Origin: Epiperipatus broadwayi
Taxonomy: Eukaryota > Onychophora > Udeonychophora > Euonychophora > Peripatidae
Reading direction: 5' to 3'
Assembly (NCBI GenBank): GCA_028023455.1
Contig: JAQFVV010013300.1
Span: 1 to 64,000, forward strand
Length of the DNA: 64,000 bases
This document shows, one piece after another, positions 47,031 to 58,494 of this stretch (position 1 is its first letter; each line of letters begins with the position of its first letter). Made by a program: the position numbers and the translations under genes. The notes under the pieces are model-generated. The model saw only the letters and a list, made by a program, of their open reading frames with translations. It was not told the DNA's origin and did not search any database.

Positions 47031-50000
47031 TGAATTTTTGATAATGGAATGTAATATCACATTTATCTTTTTAACTTTAAATTTTAAGAATTAATAGATT
47101 TACTAAAATCATTACCTTTTTTCATCATTAATTTTTAAATTTTTATTTAAATTACTAATTTTTAATTGAATAAGTTTAGTAGAAATTCATACAAAAACAG
47201 CATCAATATATCCATTATTTATGACATTATCATTAAGATTTGAAACAGGTTGAATGTCTTTTTTTAATAAAGGCATCAGCAAAACTACAAATAATATCAT
47301 GAATTTATAAATTCATGGCCAGCTTATATCACTTCAAAGGTTGTCCACATTATCCATTATATATATATAACATAAATCATTATTTTGCCAAAATAAAATG
47401 TTCATAATAACTTGAGCCTTTTTAATATCTACGGCGCTATGATTCAAAATTCTAAATAATATTTATATACTACATTTATTTTCTAAGTAATAGAGTTTAT
47501 TGATGCTGAGAGAAACTCCTCTGAATTTCATTATTAATAATAGCACTTTATTATATTGATGAAATCAAAACTGAGTTTATTGTCAAGCTTACAGATTTAT
47601 TCTGAATATATTCTTCAACAATTTTTGTTGTGTCATAATAATAGTATCCTTCAAAATTGATAAGGCTTAAGGGATGGTTTTCATTATAAAATGGAATAAT
47701 TATAAGTATCCTGGGATTACAGCTACTGAAAAATATATTTTATATAATTAGGGTGAGAATATTTTATTATAATATTTTTGGAAAACAATAAGTATGGATT
47801 TATTTTTTGCTTTTTTAATGGTATAATTATTAGATGTCTCAAATTTAATAGTATTTATTTATTGTTATATTTTTTTAAAATAAGCAACTGTATCTAACAG
47901 CACGAATTGATTAGCTGTGTCTTCTTTAAGGCAAATAATTACTTCTTTTAAATTAACAAGCTTATTAAATTTTAATGCTATTTTACTTCACACTTTAACG
48001 GCAAGAAAACTGTGGCAATTTTTGAATAAAGTATTGCCTGTTTTTGTAATATTGTGGTTTTATGTTATTACTCAATTTTTGAAGTCCAAATTTACTGTTT
48101 TTAATAATGCACACATTGGCACATCACACACACAGACACATACATATAATATATACATATTGTAATGGTCAGATTTGTATAGTCAGCAAAACTAATCTTA
48201 GGAACTATGCAATGATCACTAACTCACACGTCTGTATGTAACATCAATGTGAACATTACCACAAACAATACAAAGTCGAATCCCATTACCTATGCTCCCA
48301 GGATCATTTTCACATGACTACCTTGTCTGATATTTGCACATTTGCCCTTTTTCTTATATCCCACTGAGGTCAGGCAGATACAAGAGACTCTTAAGTCTAA
48401 AATAATGCTAATTGTGGTAAACAAGGCACAAATGCAAGCGATAATAAGTATAGATAAATTTATTAATAATAATAAATTAAAAAAAAAATATAATAAAGTT
48501 CACATTACTAGACTTTAATTCTACAATTATATTGTATTTCTCACAGGTTAAAAAAAAAAAAACTAATTTGTGACTAAACAACTTAACTATTGTTAACTTG
48601 ATACAATAGAGGGACTATATATTTTAAATGTTTAAATAACCTTTAGGGTGGACATTGTACAATGGTCTTACTATTAATTAATGGAGAATCAAGAAGGACA
48701 AGGCTAGAAGTATTTATTTAACTATATTAAAATCACAATCATTTATAGATGACTGCAATGGACTGATAAGAAGAAAAATATTAGATGTTATATGCTGAAA
48801 TATCAATAGAATATATTGATGCATAGCTAAAATGTAACCCTACTCCATATTATTTAGGAATAATTTTGAATCATAGTCTTTTTTCTTATTTATTTAAGAT
48901 GAAATCAAAATTAATTTCTAAAAATAATCTCATTAAAACTCGATAGCATTATTTCAGGTGTGATGCAAATACAAATAGTTGTAATACTAGGATATTCAGC
49001 TGATGAGTACTGGGCTCTATTTAAAGAAAAAATGTATTCTAAACTTCTGGATACTCAATTCAATGTTGTTATAAGAAATAAATCTTATTGGAAAATTTAA
49101 ATCTACTACTTTTCAATGACTTCCTGTTTTTTTTTTACATATTCCTTTGTTACATATTGCAACAGAAATTGACTTATAAAACATAAATAAAAACTGTTAA
49201 GCAAACCAGAATTGCCAGTAAGTCAGATAGTTTATCACTTAATAATCACCTTAAATCAAAATCCCCTTTTTGGATGATCAGCCAAGTATCTCTAATTGAT
49301 GAATTTGATAAAAAATGAAATTCTTCTATTCCAAATAGTCTTTTAATTTCTGATTCTATAATAAAGCCAACTGAATTTTGTCTTCCTAAATGCAAGTGGA
49401 GTCTCATCAAAAGTTCAGGAAAATCCAGATTTTAAAAGTGATTGATCTATGCAGATGTATACAAGCACTAACTTTGAACCTCATTTTTAATGATTATTGA
49501 ATCTATAACTATGACTGCAGAATTGAAATTATTAATAAAGTTCTGGTTAGAATCTATACAAATTCTTTTGTGAAATTTTTGAATAGGTAAGATGTCAAAA
49601 AAAAAATCCCTACACTAAATAAAAGAATAAATTGAAGGCTAAATTTAATATACAGGACAGCTATGTAATTTATTCATTCTTTATGATCAAATTCATTTAG
49701 TTTTTATAAGAATACATATGAATATTTTATCTTGTAGGAGAGCATCAATATTTTGTGACAGCTTTCTTTAAATAATTGTCAAGCATAGTGGTTGATTTTT
49801 TTATATTTCAAACTCATCATATGATTGATAACAATCTTATTATCTAAAATATTTAGTGCTGATTAGTGTCATTGTTTATATATAAAAATAATAATTAAAA
49901 AAATGAAATATTTTCACTATAAATAATAATAATGTGAAAGGCTGAAACCTTTGACAGATGCACTTTAAACATGCCTAAATGACAGCCAATCAGATAGTAA

Positions 50001-51241
50001 TAATGACTGCATAAGGAACTCTCAATTAAAACACAACCCAGGGAGTTTACGAGTTAATATATTTACAATTTTTAATATAAATAATAATGAAATGCCAAAT
50101 AACAATAATTTATAATAGTATTATAGCCAGATTATGATGTTTCTAGCATCAGTATTTTAATAATTGATTTAATGAAATAAATTGACAAATGCAATAATTG
50201 GTGAATTTTTACTTGATGTGAAAAAATAATAATAGGGGATATGTGAAGCAACTTTGACATAACAAAAGGTTTTCTTAATGATAGAATAAGCAATTCTCTT
50301 TATAATTACAATAAGTAATACATCTAAATTTACATTTTTTTAATTAATAAATTTTTCTTAAAAACATTCTTTAACAAATTATCATTTTATAAAATTAATG
50401 CATGTACATTTTTACACTTTATTTTAGTTGATATCATTGATTCCTATAAATTTGGCTAAGTTGTAATTGAATTGCAAATATGTTTAAGTTATTTATTAAA
50501 GTATTTCATTCAAAATTTAAAATGATTATAATAAAAATAACTTATAATGTGCTGTAGTAATTATATCAATAATTTATAAATAATATTTTTTTAAAACATA
50601 TATAGCAGCAAACAGTTTTGCTATAGAACATATTTTTACAAAAACAACTTTTATGACAATCTTTATCAGCTACAGCAAGTGACTATAGAAATCCTACTTA
50701 TAAAAAGAATATGTAACCGCTATTATAATGCTTCTTTGCATAATTAGAATTATTTCCATAATTCCAACAATATATCTCTGCATGTATAAAATAAAGTAAA
50801 AAAATTATTTATTCTATAGCTGGATTAATTTGAATTTACTTTATTTTCATTTTTTGAAATAAATGACTATATTTTATTTTCTTATATTTAATACGTATAA
50901 GATGTGATTTATATCCCAGAAAAAATAATACATCACTTTTGATGGAATATTTATTTTTTATATGTAACGCAATTCTCTAAAACAGTTTTCAGTTAACTTT
51001 ATTGTTTTTGTAGCAAGATGGGTTTATGACTAAAATATGCATTAAAAAAGCAATGCATAAAAATTAGAATTATAATATTAATGTTTCTTATGCAATTTTT
51101 GACTGAACATAGATACATTTTGGTGTGTAATAATTGTTTTTTTTTTCTTATACACTGCTATACATAACATTGTTGTGTGATAACTATCTCTCATCAAATC
51201 AGTTGAGTTTACATACAAGATATGATCCTACACTATTTCAG
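47031..51241. other. Mostly AT-rich, no gene seen
   Basis: A slightly GC-richer patch at 48170-48420 and another at 49940-50060 (TGACAGCCAATCAG) look like old repeats but were not recognised. Short ORFs such as 47917-48165 have no motif. Confidence 0.35.
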
Positions 51242-51556
51242 TCATCATCATCATCAACCATTATCAATCCATTGTAGGATGAAGGTCTCTCCAAGTTCAA
51301 TCCATCTTCTCCAATCTCTAGCATCTTTTCTCCACATCACCCCTGCATACTTTCTTATTTCATCCATCCATCTCACATGTGGTCTCTTTCTGGGTCTTTT
51401 ACAATCTCTTGGAATCCAGTTTAAGATTTTAATTGTCCATCTATTATCATCTCTTTTAGCAATAGGTCTAGCCCAACTTCACTTCAGTCTTTTAATTTTT
51501 TCAATGAGGTCAGTAACACCTGTTTGTTATCTTATCCATATATTGTATTTTCAATC

Positions 51557-51874
51557 TCATCTTGTTACTCCCAACATGCATCTCTCCATACTTCTTTGAG
51601 TGGTCTGAAGTCTCTGTATTGCTTTTTTATTAAGTGTCCAAGTCTCAGATCCATAAATAAGAACTGGTAAAACACATTTATTAAAAACCTTCCTTTTCAA
51701 ACACATAGGCATCTTTTTTTTTAGTATAAAGTTTTTTCTACCACAAGTACTCCAACCAAGTTTAATTCTATGATTAATTTCATCCATTATGTTTCCACCT
51801 GTATTAATAATCTTACCAATATATTTGTAACTGTTAACTTCTTCTAACTCATCATAATCAATCTTTATTTTCAT
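51557..51874 (-). pseudogene. C-terminal region of copy D
   Basis: MKIKIDYDELEEVNSYKYIG leads to IINTGGNIMDEINHRIKLGW and VLPVLIYGSETWTLNKKAIQ, then RSMERCMLGVTR, where the frame is lost. The remaining 300 bases to the tail still encode the final block in another frame. Same family as copies A and C. Confidence 0.82.
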
Positions 51875-51944
51875 ATTTTGAGAAAATCCATTAAATATTA
51901 CTTTAGTCTTTTTAACATTTATCTTTAGTCATATTTTCCTATTT

Positions 51945-52409
51945 TTATCTGATAGCTCTTGCAACATTTCCTGCATCATCTGCAAAATCTAAATGACTTA
52001 AATAATCTCCATTTACTTTCACTTCTTTAGCTTCCCATTTTAATCCACAAAATATTTCTTGCAGCACTGCTGTAAAACATTTTGGAGATATGGAGTCACC
52101 CTGTCTTACACCCTTTTCAATGTTAACTTTCCTAGTATCAATATGTAATCTAATTGTTGCTGTTGCATTTTTATAAATATTCTGTAAAATATGACAATAT
52201 CCTGGATCTATACCTTGATGACCCAATGCTTTAATCACTGAAGAAATGTTTATAGAATCAAATGCCTTTTCATAATCTACAAATCCAAAGCATAATGGCA
52301 ACTCATATTCATTTGTCCTTTCTATAATTTCTCCTAATATCTGGATATGATCTACTTTTCTCAAACCACTTTTAAAACCAGATTGTTCTCTTGGTTGGTG
52401 GAAATCCAA
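51945..52409 (-). pseudogene. RT palm of copy D
   Basis: Starts at MDFHQPREQSGFKSGL. Motif A is FGFVDYEKAFDSI, motif B is GVRQGDSISPKCF, and motif C is present as LDFADDA, the intact FADD. A deletion directly after FADDA joins on unrelated frame (GNVARAIR). The upstream motif-1 segment lies in a different frame near 52420-52600. Confidence 0.82.
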
Positions 52410-52609
52410 TGTTCTCTGTAGAAGAGTTGTAATTATCTTGGTAAAAATTTTGTATAAAACATAGGTGTGTAATTTCTAATATCTTCTTTATCACATTTTT
52501 TAAATATTAATATTAATATTGCATTCTTCCAATCATCTAGTAAATCTTTATCATTTAGACATTTGATATATAACTTTGTTAAAAAATTATATTTCTTCAC
52601 CTGCTTCTT

Positions 52610-52963
52610 TTAATATACAATTATAATTCCATCATTACCTGGAGCTTTTCCTTTCTTCATAAATTTAATTGCATGTCTCACTTCTTCATTTAAAATTCTG
52701 GGCAATTTAGAAGATATAATAGATATAGGAGGTACTTGTTTTTTATTACTATATAATTCTTGATAGAAGTCTTCTACACATTTAATGATGTCATCTTTCT
52801 TTTTAGTAATAATGCCATCTTTTTTTCTTATTGCAGATATAAATTTCCTACCAATACCAAAATGTTGTTTTACACTCTTTAGACTTTTATTCTCTTCTAC
52901 AGCTTTCCTTGCTAGTTCACAGTTATACTTTCTTATACCATTTTCAACTTTCTTCTGTATCAT
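52610..52963 (-). pseudogene. Pre-RT linker of copy D
   Basis: Continues the protein with RKYNCELARKAVEENKSLKS, KQHFGIGRKFISAIRKKDG and IKCVEDFYQELYSNKKQVPP, then enters the RT at EEVRHAIKFMKKGKAPGNDG. It overlaps the upstream piece by a few bases in another frame. The frame is lost after NDGIIIVY, where the sister copy C continues ILKEAGEE. Confidence 0.78.
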
Positions 52964-53403
52964 TTTACAAAATTTGAGATATTCATTCTTTTTAATACAT
53001 CATTTTTGTATATTTTCATATTCCTTCTTGTCTTCATAAATTCTCTAGTCTCAGTAGAAATTTTATTGGTTAATGCTTCTTTTTCTCTATCAGCTATCTT
53101 TGTTGCAGTTTTTAAAAGTGTATCAGTTATTTTCATATTAATTTCATTCAAATCTGAATCATGTTCAAATTCTACTAATACTTGAAACCAATTTGTAAAT
53201 TCTAATTTGAATTTATTAGAATATTTCTGAAGATTAGGAATATTAACTGTAATTATTGTTTTTTTAAATAATTTTTGTCTCTCTAGTTTTTCATTAACAT
53301 GTATCTTACATCTTACTAATTGATGATCACTTCCTGTGTTAAATTTATTAAGTACATTACAGTCTTGAAATATGTATTTTCTATTAGTCAAAATATAATC
53401 CAA
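52960..53403 (-). pseudogene. Endonuclease end and linker of copy D
   Basis: MDYILTNRKYIFQDCNVLNK is followed by FNTGSDHQLVRCKIHV, which contains the GSDH catalytic block of APE endonucleases, then a lysine-rich linker of about 100 residues (KTATKIADREKEALTNKIST). The frame ends in NISNFVK, directly before the next piece in another frame. Confidence 0.8.
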
Positions 53404-53999
53404 TTCTGCTGTACCTTCATTTGGATGCTTCCATGCTCATTTCCTTTTAACATTTTTCTCAAAAAAAAAAAGAATTCATAATATAAAGTTTTTCTTTTTC
53501 TGCAAACTCCACAAGTCTATGTCCTCTTTTATTTCTATTGCCATAACCAAAATTACCTACAGCATTTTCATCTTTCATTTGTTTACCATTTGTTTAACAA
53601 TTTTAAAATGTTGTTTACTCTGATCAAAAGCCTTTTGTACATTCCTATAAGACAGTTCTTCTTCTAATTCTTGCATTATGTAGTCAAATATATAAATATT
53701 TTTTAGAAAATTCATTTTCTGTTTATATTTTTCCAAATATAATAAACTGTTAGTAATAACATATAAGTTAGTATAGAACACATGTTTGGATAGTATTATT
53801 CTCGCTTTTCAGATATTTCTTGCCTGACAGGCAGTCTAATTTGGGCATTGAAACTGATTCATTAATATGAAATTTAAATGATATTCTATCTAGTTATTAT
53901 TTTATGTAAGTATAGATGTAAATAAATAATGTAACAATTTATAACACACCATCCTAAATCCTATTTTGTTTATATATTAAAATGTACTATATATGATGC

Positions 54000-54075
54000 A
54001 AAAAAGAGTTTTCTGTTAATTGAAAAGCGACCTATTAATTATTCTTTGAGGCTCTTAAAGAACATGTCAAAGAAA
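54000..54075 (+). repeat. Short RTE 5'-region fragment in opposite orientation
   Basis: AGAGTTTTCTGTTAATTGAAAAG resembles the start of LINE copy B (AGGAGTTTGCTGTTAACTGA near 12697). It reads rightward, while copy D just below reads leftward. This would fit a 5' inversion of copy D by twin priming, but about 300 bp of unmatched sequence separates them. Confidence 0.35.
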
Positions 54076-54230
54076 ATTCTTAATTTTCATTATGTATCTT
54101 CTTGTTCCATGTAATAAAAATATAACAGGTAAATAGCTGATGTTTCAGTACATTAACCAATATTTTCCACGGAATTTATTCATTTCAAATTATAAGAATG
54201 TGTGTTTACATTCTTATGATTTGTAATGTA

Positions 54231-54530
54231 TGTGGGATTCGAACTCAGACTTTCACATGACCCTCAACTCTCCATGCCATCTCATATTGCTGACCCACCT
54301 GATCACACACATGTTGAAAAGATAAATAATCACCAATATACATATTTCATGCTAAACTAGCACTCATCAGTTGGTCCAGATTGCCATCTCCACACATATA
54401 TACAATCAGTGCTCAGCTTTATATTAAGATAGCCAATCTTCATACTTTAATGGACAAGCTTCAAACTACTCCAACCCACAGCTCTTCAGCCTTCCATTTC
54501 ATTGAAAATCTGATGATGTAATATTCAAAG
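54231..54530 (-). repeat. R1 copy 7, with intact B box
   Basis: Minus-strand R1, 5'-truncated after CATCATCAGATTTTCAAT. Its 3' end reads GAGTTCGAATCCC, a perfect-looking Pol III B box, preceded by an A-box-like TGAGATGGCATGGAGAG. It contains the best hammerhead core of the window. No inverted partner. Confidence 0.82.
54321..54388 (-). ncRNA. Best-preserved hammerhead ribozyme (R1 copy 7)
   Basis: On the minus strand, ACCAA is followed by CTGATGA (54364-54370), stem II GTGCT-AGTTT-AGCAT (five pairs including a G.U at its base), GAAA (54345-54348), a minimal stem III (ATATGTAT), A, then TTGGT closing stem I. All invariant core bases are present. The predicted cut is between the A complementary to 54337 and TTGG. 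An outer helix CAATC/GATTAT is partly paired. Type I with very short stem III, the form described for Penelope-like elements and animal retrozymes. Confidence 0.75.
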
Positions 54531-54693
54531 TACATTCTTATGATTTGAGAAAGAAGCTCCAAGGATAATTCTTGTTTTGTACTTAAACAGCAGCTATTGT
54601 ATTTTTATTACATGGAAGTTTTCAGAAATAATACTATGAATTAATCATTTATCTGTAATAATATTATAATTAACACACACTTATATATATATA

Positions 54694-55200
54694 ATATTTA
54701 AATACAAGTATATTGTCTATACTAAACTTAGTGTAATTAGAAGGAATTTGAAATCAGACTTTCAAGCTCTCTACATCTATCCACTTCATCTTATAAACCA
54801 ATGCACATGCCCACATATATGTGGAATAGATAAATGATCTCCAATACATATATTTTATGCTGAACCAGTACTCATCAGTTGGTCTAGATCACCATCTCCA
54901 ATATATATATATAATTAGTACTCAGTTTATATTAAGATAGTAAGTCTTCAAATTTTAATGGATAGGCTTCAATCTTCTCCACCCTCCAACTCTTCAGCCA
55001 TCCATATTATTAAAAATTTGATGATGAAATGCTGTGCCAATATTATTGTCATACTCATGTTTACTTTAAGTCACTCCAATACCTCACATGTAGGATCTTA
55101 ATATATCCATTTAAAAGCACAGAAGAAAGGCTGGAAGAATATAGGCTGAATATGCAATATTTAAATACAAGCGTATTGTCTAGACTGAACTTAATGTAAT
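54694..55200 (-). repeat. R1 copy 8, complete unit plus next-unit start
   Basis: Minus-strand unit of about 465 bp from CATTACATTAAGTTCAGTC to the AATTTGAAATCAGAC end (as seen on plus), followed by the first 45 bases of another unit (AATATTTAAATACAAGTATA). The 5' segment differs from copies 3-6, which defines a second subfamily. The ribozyme keeps CTGATGA (54872-54878), but GAAA has become AAAA. Its outer stem I pair is G-C where copy 2 has A-U. Confidence 0.8.
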
Positions 55201-55760
55201 GTATGTAGTCATGTGTATAAGTTGTATAAGATGGAGTGGATAACCATAGAGAGCTTGAAAGTCTGAATTCAATTTCATTCTAATTGTATTAAATTCAGTA
55301 TAGGCAATATACTTGTATTTAAATATTACATATTCAACCTGTATTCTGTCCAACCCTCTTCTTTGTTTTTAAATGACTATATTAGGGTCCTATATGTGAG
55401 TGGTCAGAGTGATTTAAAGTCAACATGGGTATGACAATAATGTTGGCATCAACAATGGCTTTGAGTGTGCCATCATCAGATTTTCAATGATATGGATGGC
55501 TGAATAATAAGAGAGTGAAGAATATTGAAGACTGTCCATTAAATTTCGAAGATTTTCTATCTAAATATAAACTGAGCATTGATTATATATGTATGTGTGT
55601 GGCAAATGGTGATCTGGACCAACTTATGAGTGCTGGTTAGACACAAAATACCCATATTTTAGATTTTTTATTGTGGTCATATGTAACAGTTGTATAAGAT
55701 AGAGTGGATAGCTATAAAGAGCTTGAAAATCTGAATTCAAATCCCTTCTAATATATATAA
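55201..55760 (+). repeat. R1 copies 9a/9b, head-to-tail 1.3 units
   Basis: Inverted relative to copy 8 at about 55200. A 3' part with GAGTGGATAACCATAG and CTGAATTCAATTTC is followed by a full unit whose own B box CTGAATTCAAATCCC lies about 468 bp further on. This spacing gives the unit length. The ribozyme is decayed (CTTATGA, no GAAA). Confidence 0.8.
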
Positions 55761-57665
55761 ACAGCAATGGACTGCTTACCAACATGCATCAATTATTATA
55801 ATGAATTTACTGGCTTTTTATTACTGACAGTACAATAAAAAAAACTTAATACTTTTATTTTTAGTTGTCTGATAGTTAACTGAAATATCAGTTGAGTCTT
55901 CATGAAGATATGATAAATGTATGTGTAAATAGCTTTTAAATATATTCGTGATCATAGCAAATAAAACTAAATTATGTCTTCTATTTCCAGATGGCTATAG
56001 AATTATCAGTAAATAAAATGATTGGTGGTTGAAAGCAGAAATGCTAAGAATCCATGATTGGGAACCGAGGCTGTTATTTGATGATGACCTTAGCTACTTA
56101 CAGCCATGGATCAAGTGAAGGAAGAGTGCATGAATTGGAAGTATCATTTAATATTTGATGACATATTGTTGGATTTTGCAAAGTTAAAATGTTTGGAAAC
56201 AATTGATCTAAAAAGTAATTTGTTATAAATGCACAAGTAAAAAAGGATTAAATATAAATAAAAACTATAAGAATAGCAATGTGGAGAAAGATAGTATAAT
56301 AAGCATTGTGGCAAAATTTATTACCCAAATTAATAAAAGATATAAAATGCTGATAATTCAGTTTTATACACAAAAAGTTTTCTTTGTGATAGAGGATTTT
56401 TACATGTATTTACATATTGCTTTTGATCAAACCAAATATTTTAAAATTGTCATGAGAGATTTTAATGCTAGGATTAGTAAACAACAGAAAGATGAAAGTA
56501 TTGTAGAGAAAGAAAGGACGGACTTGAAGAAATTATATCTTTTAATTTTTTTAATTGAAAAAATTTCTAAATATAAATGGACATAAAAATATCCAAATAA
56601 AAATATGGCAGAGTTGCATTATATTTTGATTATTAGAAAATATGGAGTACTTTAAAATTATAATGTTCTTGATAGATTTAACATAGGAAATGATTAGTGA
56701 CCAGTGAGATGTAAGATTCATGTTAATACAATACTAGAGAGAGAAAAACTATTTAAAAAGACTATATTGAATGTTAATGATTTAAACCTTCAAAAACTCT
56801 TCAAATAATTTAAATTAAAAATAGCACATCATTTTAAAATATTAACAGACTTTAAAGATGTTTCAAACTTGAATAAAATCTATAAAAAAAAATAGTTGGT
56901 GCCTATTCTAATATAAAAAGTACATAACTGTATGAAAATAAAGAAATATGTAATTTTAGAAAAATAATTCATTAAAAGAAATATCTAGTTTTATTATATG
57001 GTATGACAAAAAATAATAATTGTGGTTTGGCAAGTAGGAAAACGTTTTATAAAGAATTATATAGTAATAAAAAATTTAGAAATTTTCTGCAATTAATAAA
57101 TTGTCTAATTGCTAAGTATTTTAAATGAAGAGGTAACTTATAAAATTAATACTATGATGAAGGAAAAGGCTCTAAAAGAACCAGATGAAGAAATAAAAAA
57201 ATTGTTGGCTAAGCTATATATCCAATAACTAAATGATAAGATAGTACAAGATAATTGGAAGAACACAGTAGTGATATTGATATTTTAAAATGTTAATAAA
57301 GATATTAGAAATTATAGACTTATCATGTTTCTATCAATTCATTACAACTGCAACTCATTTTAATTAATAAAAAAAAAAATCAGATTTAAAAATGGCTTTA
57401 GTAGAATCAATTAAAAAAAATCAGATTTAAAAATGGCTTTAGTAGTTCTCAATATGCTTTGTAAATTATAAAAAGGAATTCTATACTATAAGCATTGCAT
57501 GGTGATTAAAGCTTGATATTATTAAAACACAGAGACAGACTAATATATTATAAAAGATATTTATCAAAATACACTAGCAGTAATTAGATTACTTAGAGAT
57601 ACAAAGAAAGTTTAAAAAAGTGTATAATAATGATTTTATATCTCCAAAACTTTATACAATCAAGC
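55757..57665 (+). pseudogene. RTE-like LINE copy E, decayed, 3'-truncated
   Basis: Starts with the 5' UTR segment shared with copy B (AATGGACTGCTTACCAACATGC), then endonuclease remnants: an open piece with VMRDFNARISKQQKDESIVE (56281-56586), and FNIGND in place of the GSDH block. The RT part is broken by many stops; traces of the pre-RT linker and motif B region remain up to about 57660. The 3' third is missing. Confidence 0.7.
57380..57446. repeat. 41-bp tandem duplication in copy E
   Basis: TCAGATTTAAAAATGGCTTT occurs at 57380 and again at 57421. The sister LINE copies have it once, so this is a local duplication after insertion. Confidence 0.8.
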
Positions 57666-58332
57666 TGGTCACCGTAATTTTGGTAATCTTAGAAAAATTT
57701 AGGACAGTGTCAGTTTTAGTGGCACATTATAAATGATAGGCTTCTTATGACTATCCATCCTTCAAGTAACATGCTTTTGTACATAAAATAAACATTTCCA
57801 CTTGGAAACCAGACTTCATCTTATATTGAACTTCTAATAAAATAAAAAAAGCAAATTATGTAAAAGTATGAATGCAAATAGCTTAGATTTCCTCAGAGAA
57901 AAACAAATTAATTTAGAAAAATATGATAGATAAATTTTCTTTGATGTCAAAAAGTACAGTATTTGATTAATATGGCATAGACAAAAAATATTAATGCACT
58001 GATATTTTTATATTCTAAAACAACTGACAATCAAATTGTTGACAAATTTTTGATCTTAGCATAGTAATAATTTAGTTAAATGGATGAAAAATCATGGACA
58101 AAAGAAGTTTTGTCTAAATTTTTAAAGCAATGATTTGATTAACATTTAACCCAATAACAATTTTTAGACTAGTGGCTCCCTTGTGGTCAGTATATGCAAA
58201 AAAAATCTTTTCATTGGTAAAATACATTGGATTTATTTATATATACAATAGTTTTTTGTTAATTAATGTTATTCTGCTTTTTTAACACCATAAACTGAGT
58301 AATGAAATTGTAATGAAAGAAAAATGAGAGCA
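57666..58332. other. AT-rich, no gene seen
   Basis: No ORF or repeat recognised. Confidence 0.4.
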
Positions 58333-58494
58333 ATGAGGAGGGGCTTTGTTATGCCCCACAAATTAAGGTGCCAAATCTGTTATGGAAGAAAAATGGTCAC
58401 AAGAGAGACTCTATTTATATGCCTTAATTCTGAATGCCAAATTTATACTGGTATAAAAATGAGAATCCCTCTTGTTAGTGCTCCAAGTCATTGA
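58333..58494 (+). CDS. 53-aa ORF with zinc-ribbon-like cysteines
   Basis: The frame reads MRRGFVMPHKLRCQICYGRK, continues MVTRETLFICLNSECQIY and ends IPLVSAPSH. Two Cys pairs (C-x2-C and, 17 residues on, C-x4-C) make a zinc-ribbon pattern like the one at the N-terminus of Merlin/IS1016-type and ISXO2-like transposases. The sequence is GC-richer than its surroundings. Nothing downstream looks like the catalytic domain, so it is most likely a transposase first-exon remnant; chance cannot be excluded. Confidence 0.35.
   Translation: MRRGFVMPHKLRCQICYGRKMVTRETLFICLNSECQIYTGIKMRIPLVSAPSH

Larger units (their letters stand above)
51242..53700 (-). mobile_element. RTE-like LINE copy D, about 2.5 kb
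   Basis: Minus-strand copy from the middle of the endonuclease domain to the GAT tail (CATCATCATCATC on the plus strand). It retains more of the protein than any other copy: the endonuclease end, a linker, the RT and the C-terminal block, in four open pieces broken by frameshifts or small deletions. The catalytic GDFNARIG block of the endonuclease is deleted. The 5' end is unclear. Confidence 0.85.

Noticed and set aside
48985-49035. CTGATGAGTACT resembling a second type of hammerhead
   Set aside because: No partner strand closes stem II before the following AAAGAAAA, and no stem I pairs. CTGATGA alone is expected several times by chance in 64 kb of both strands.
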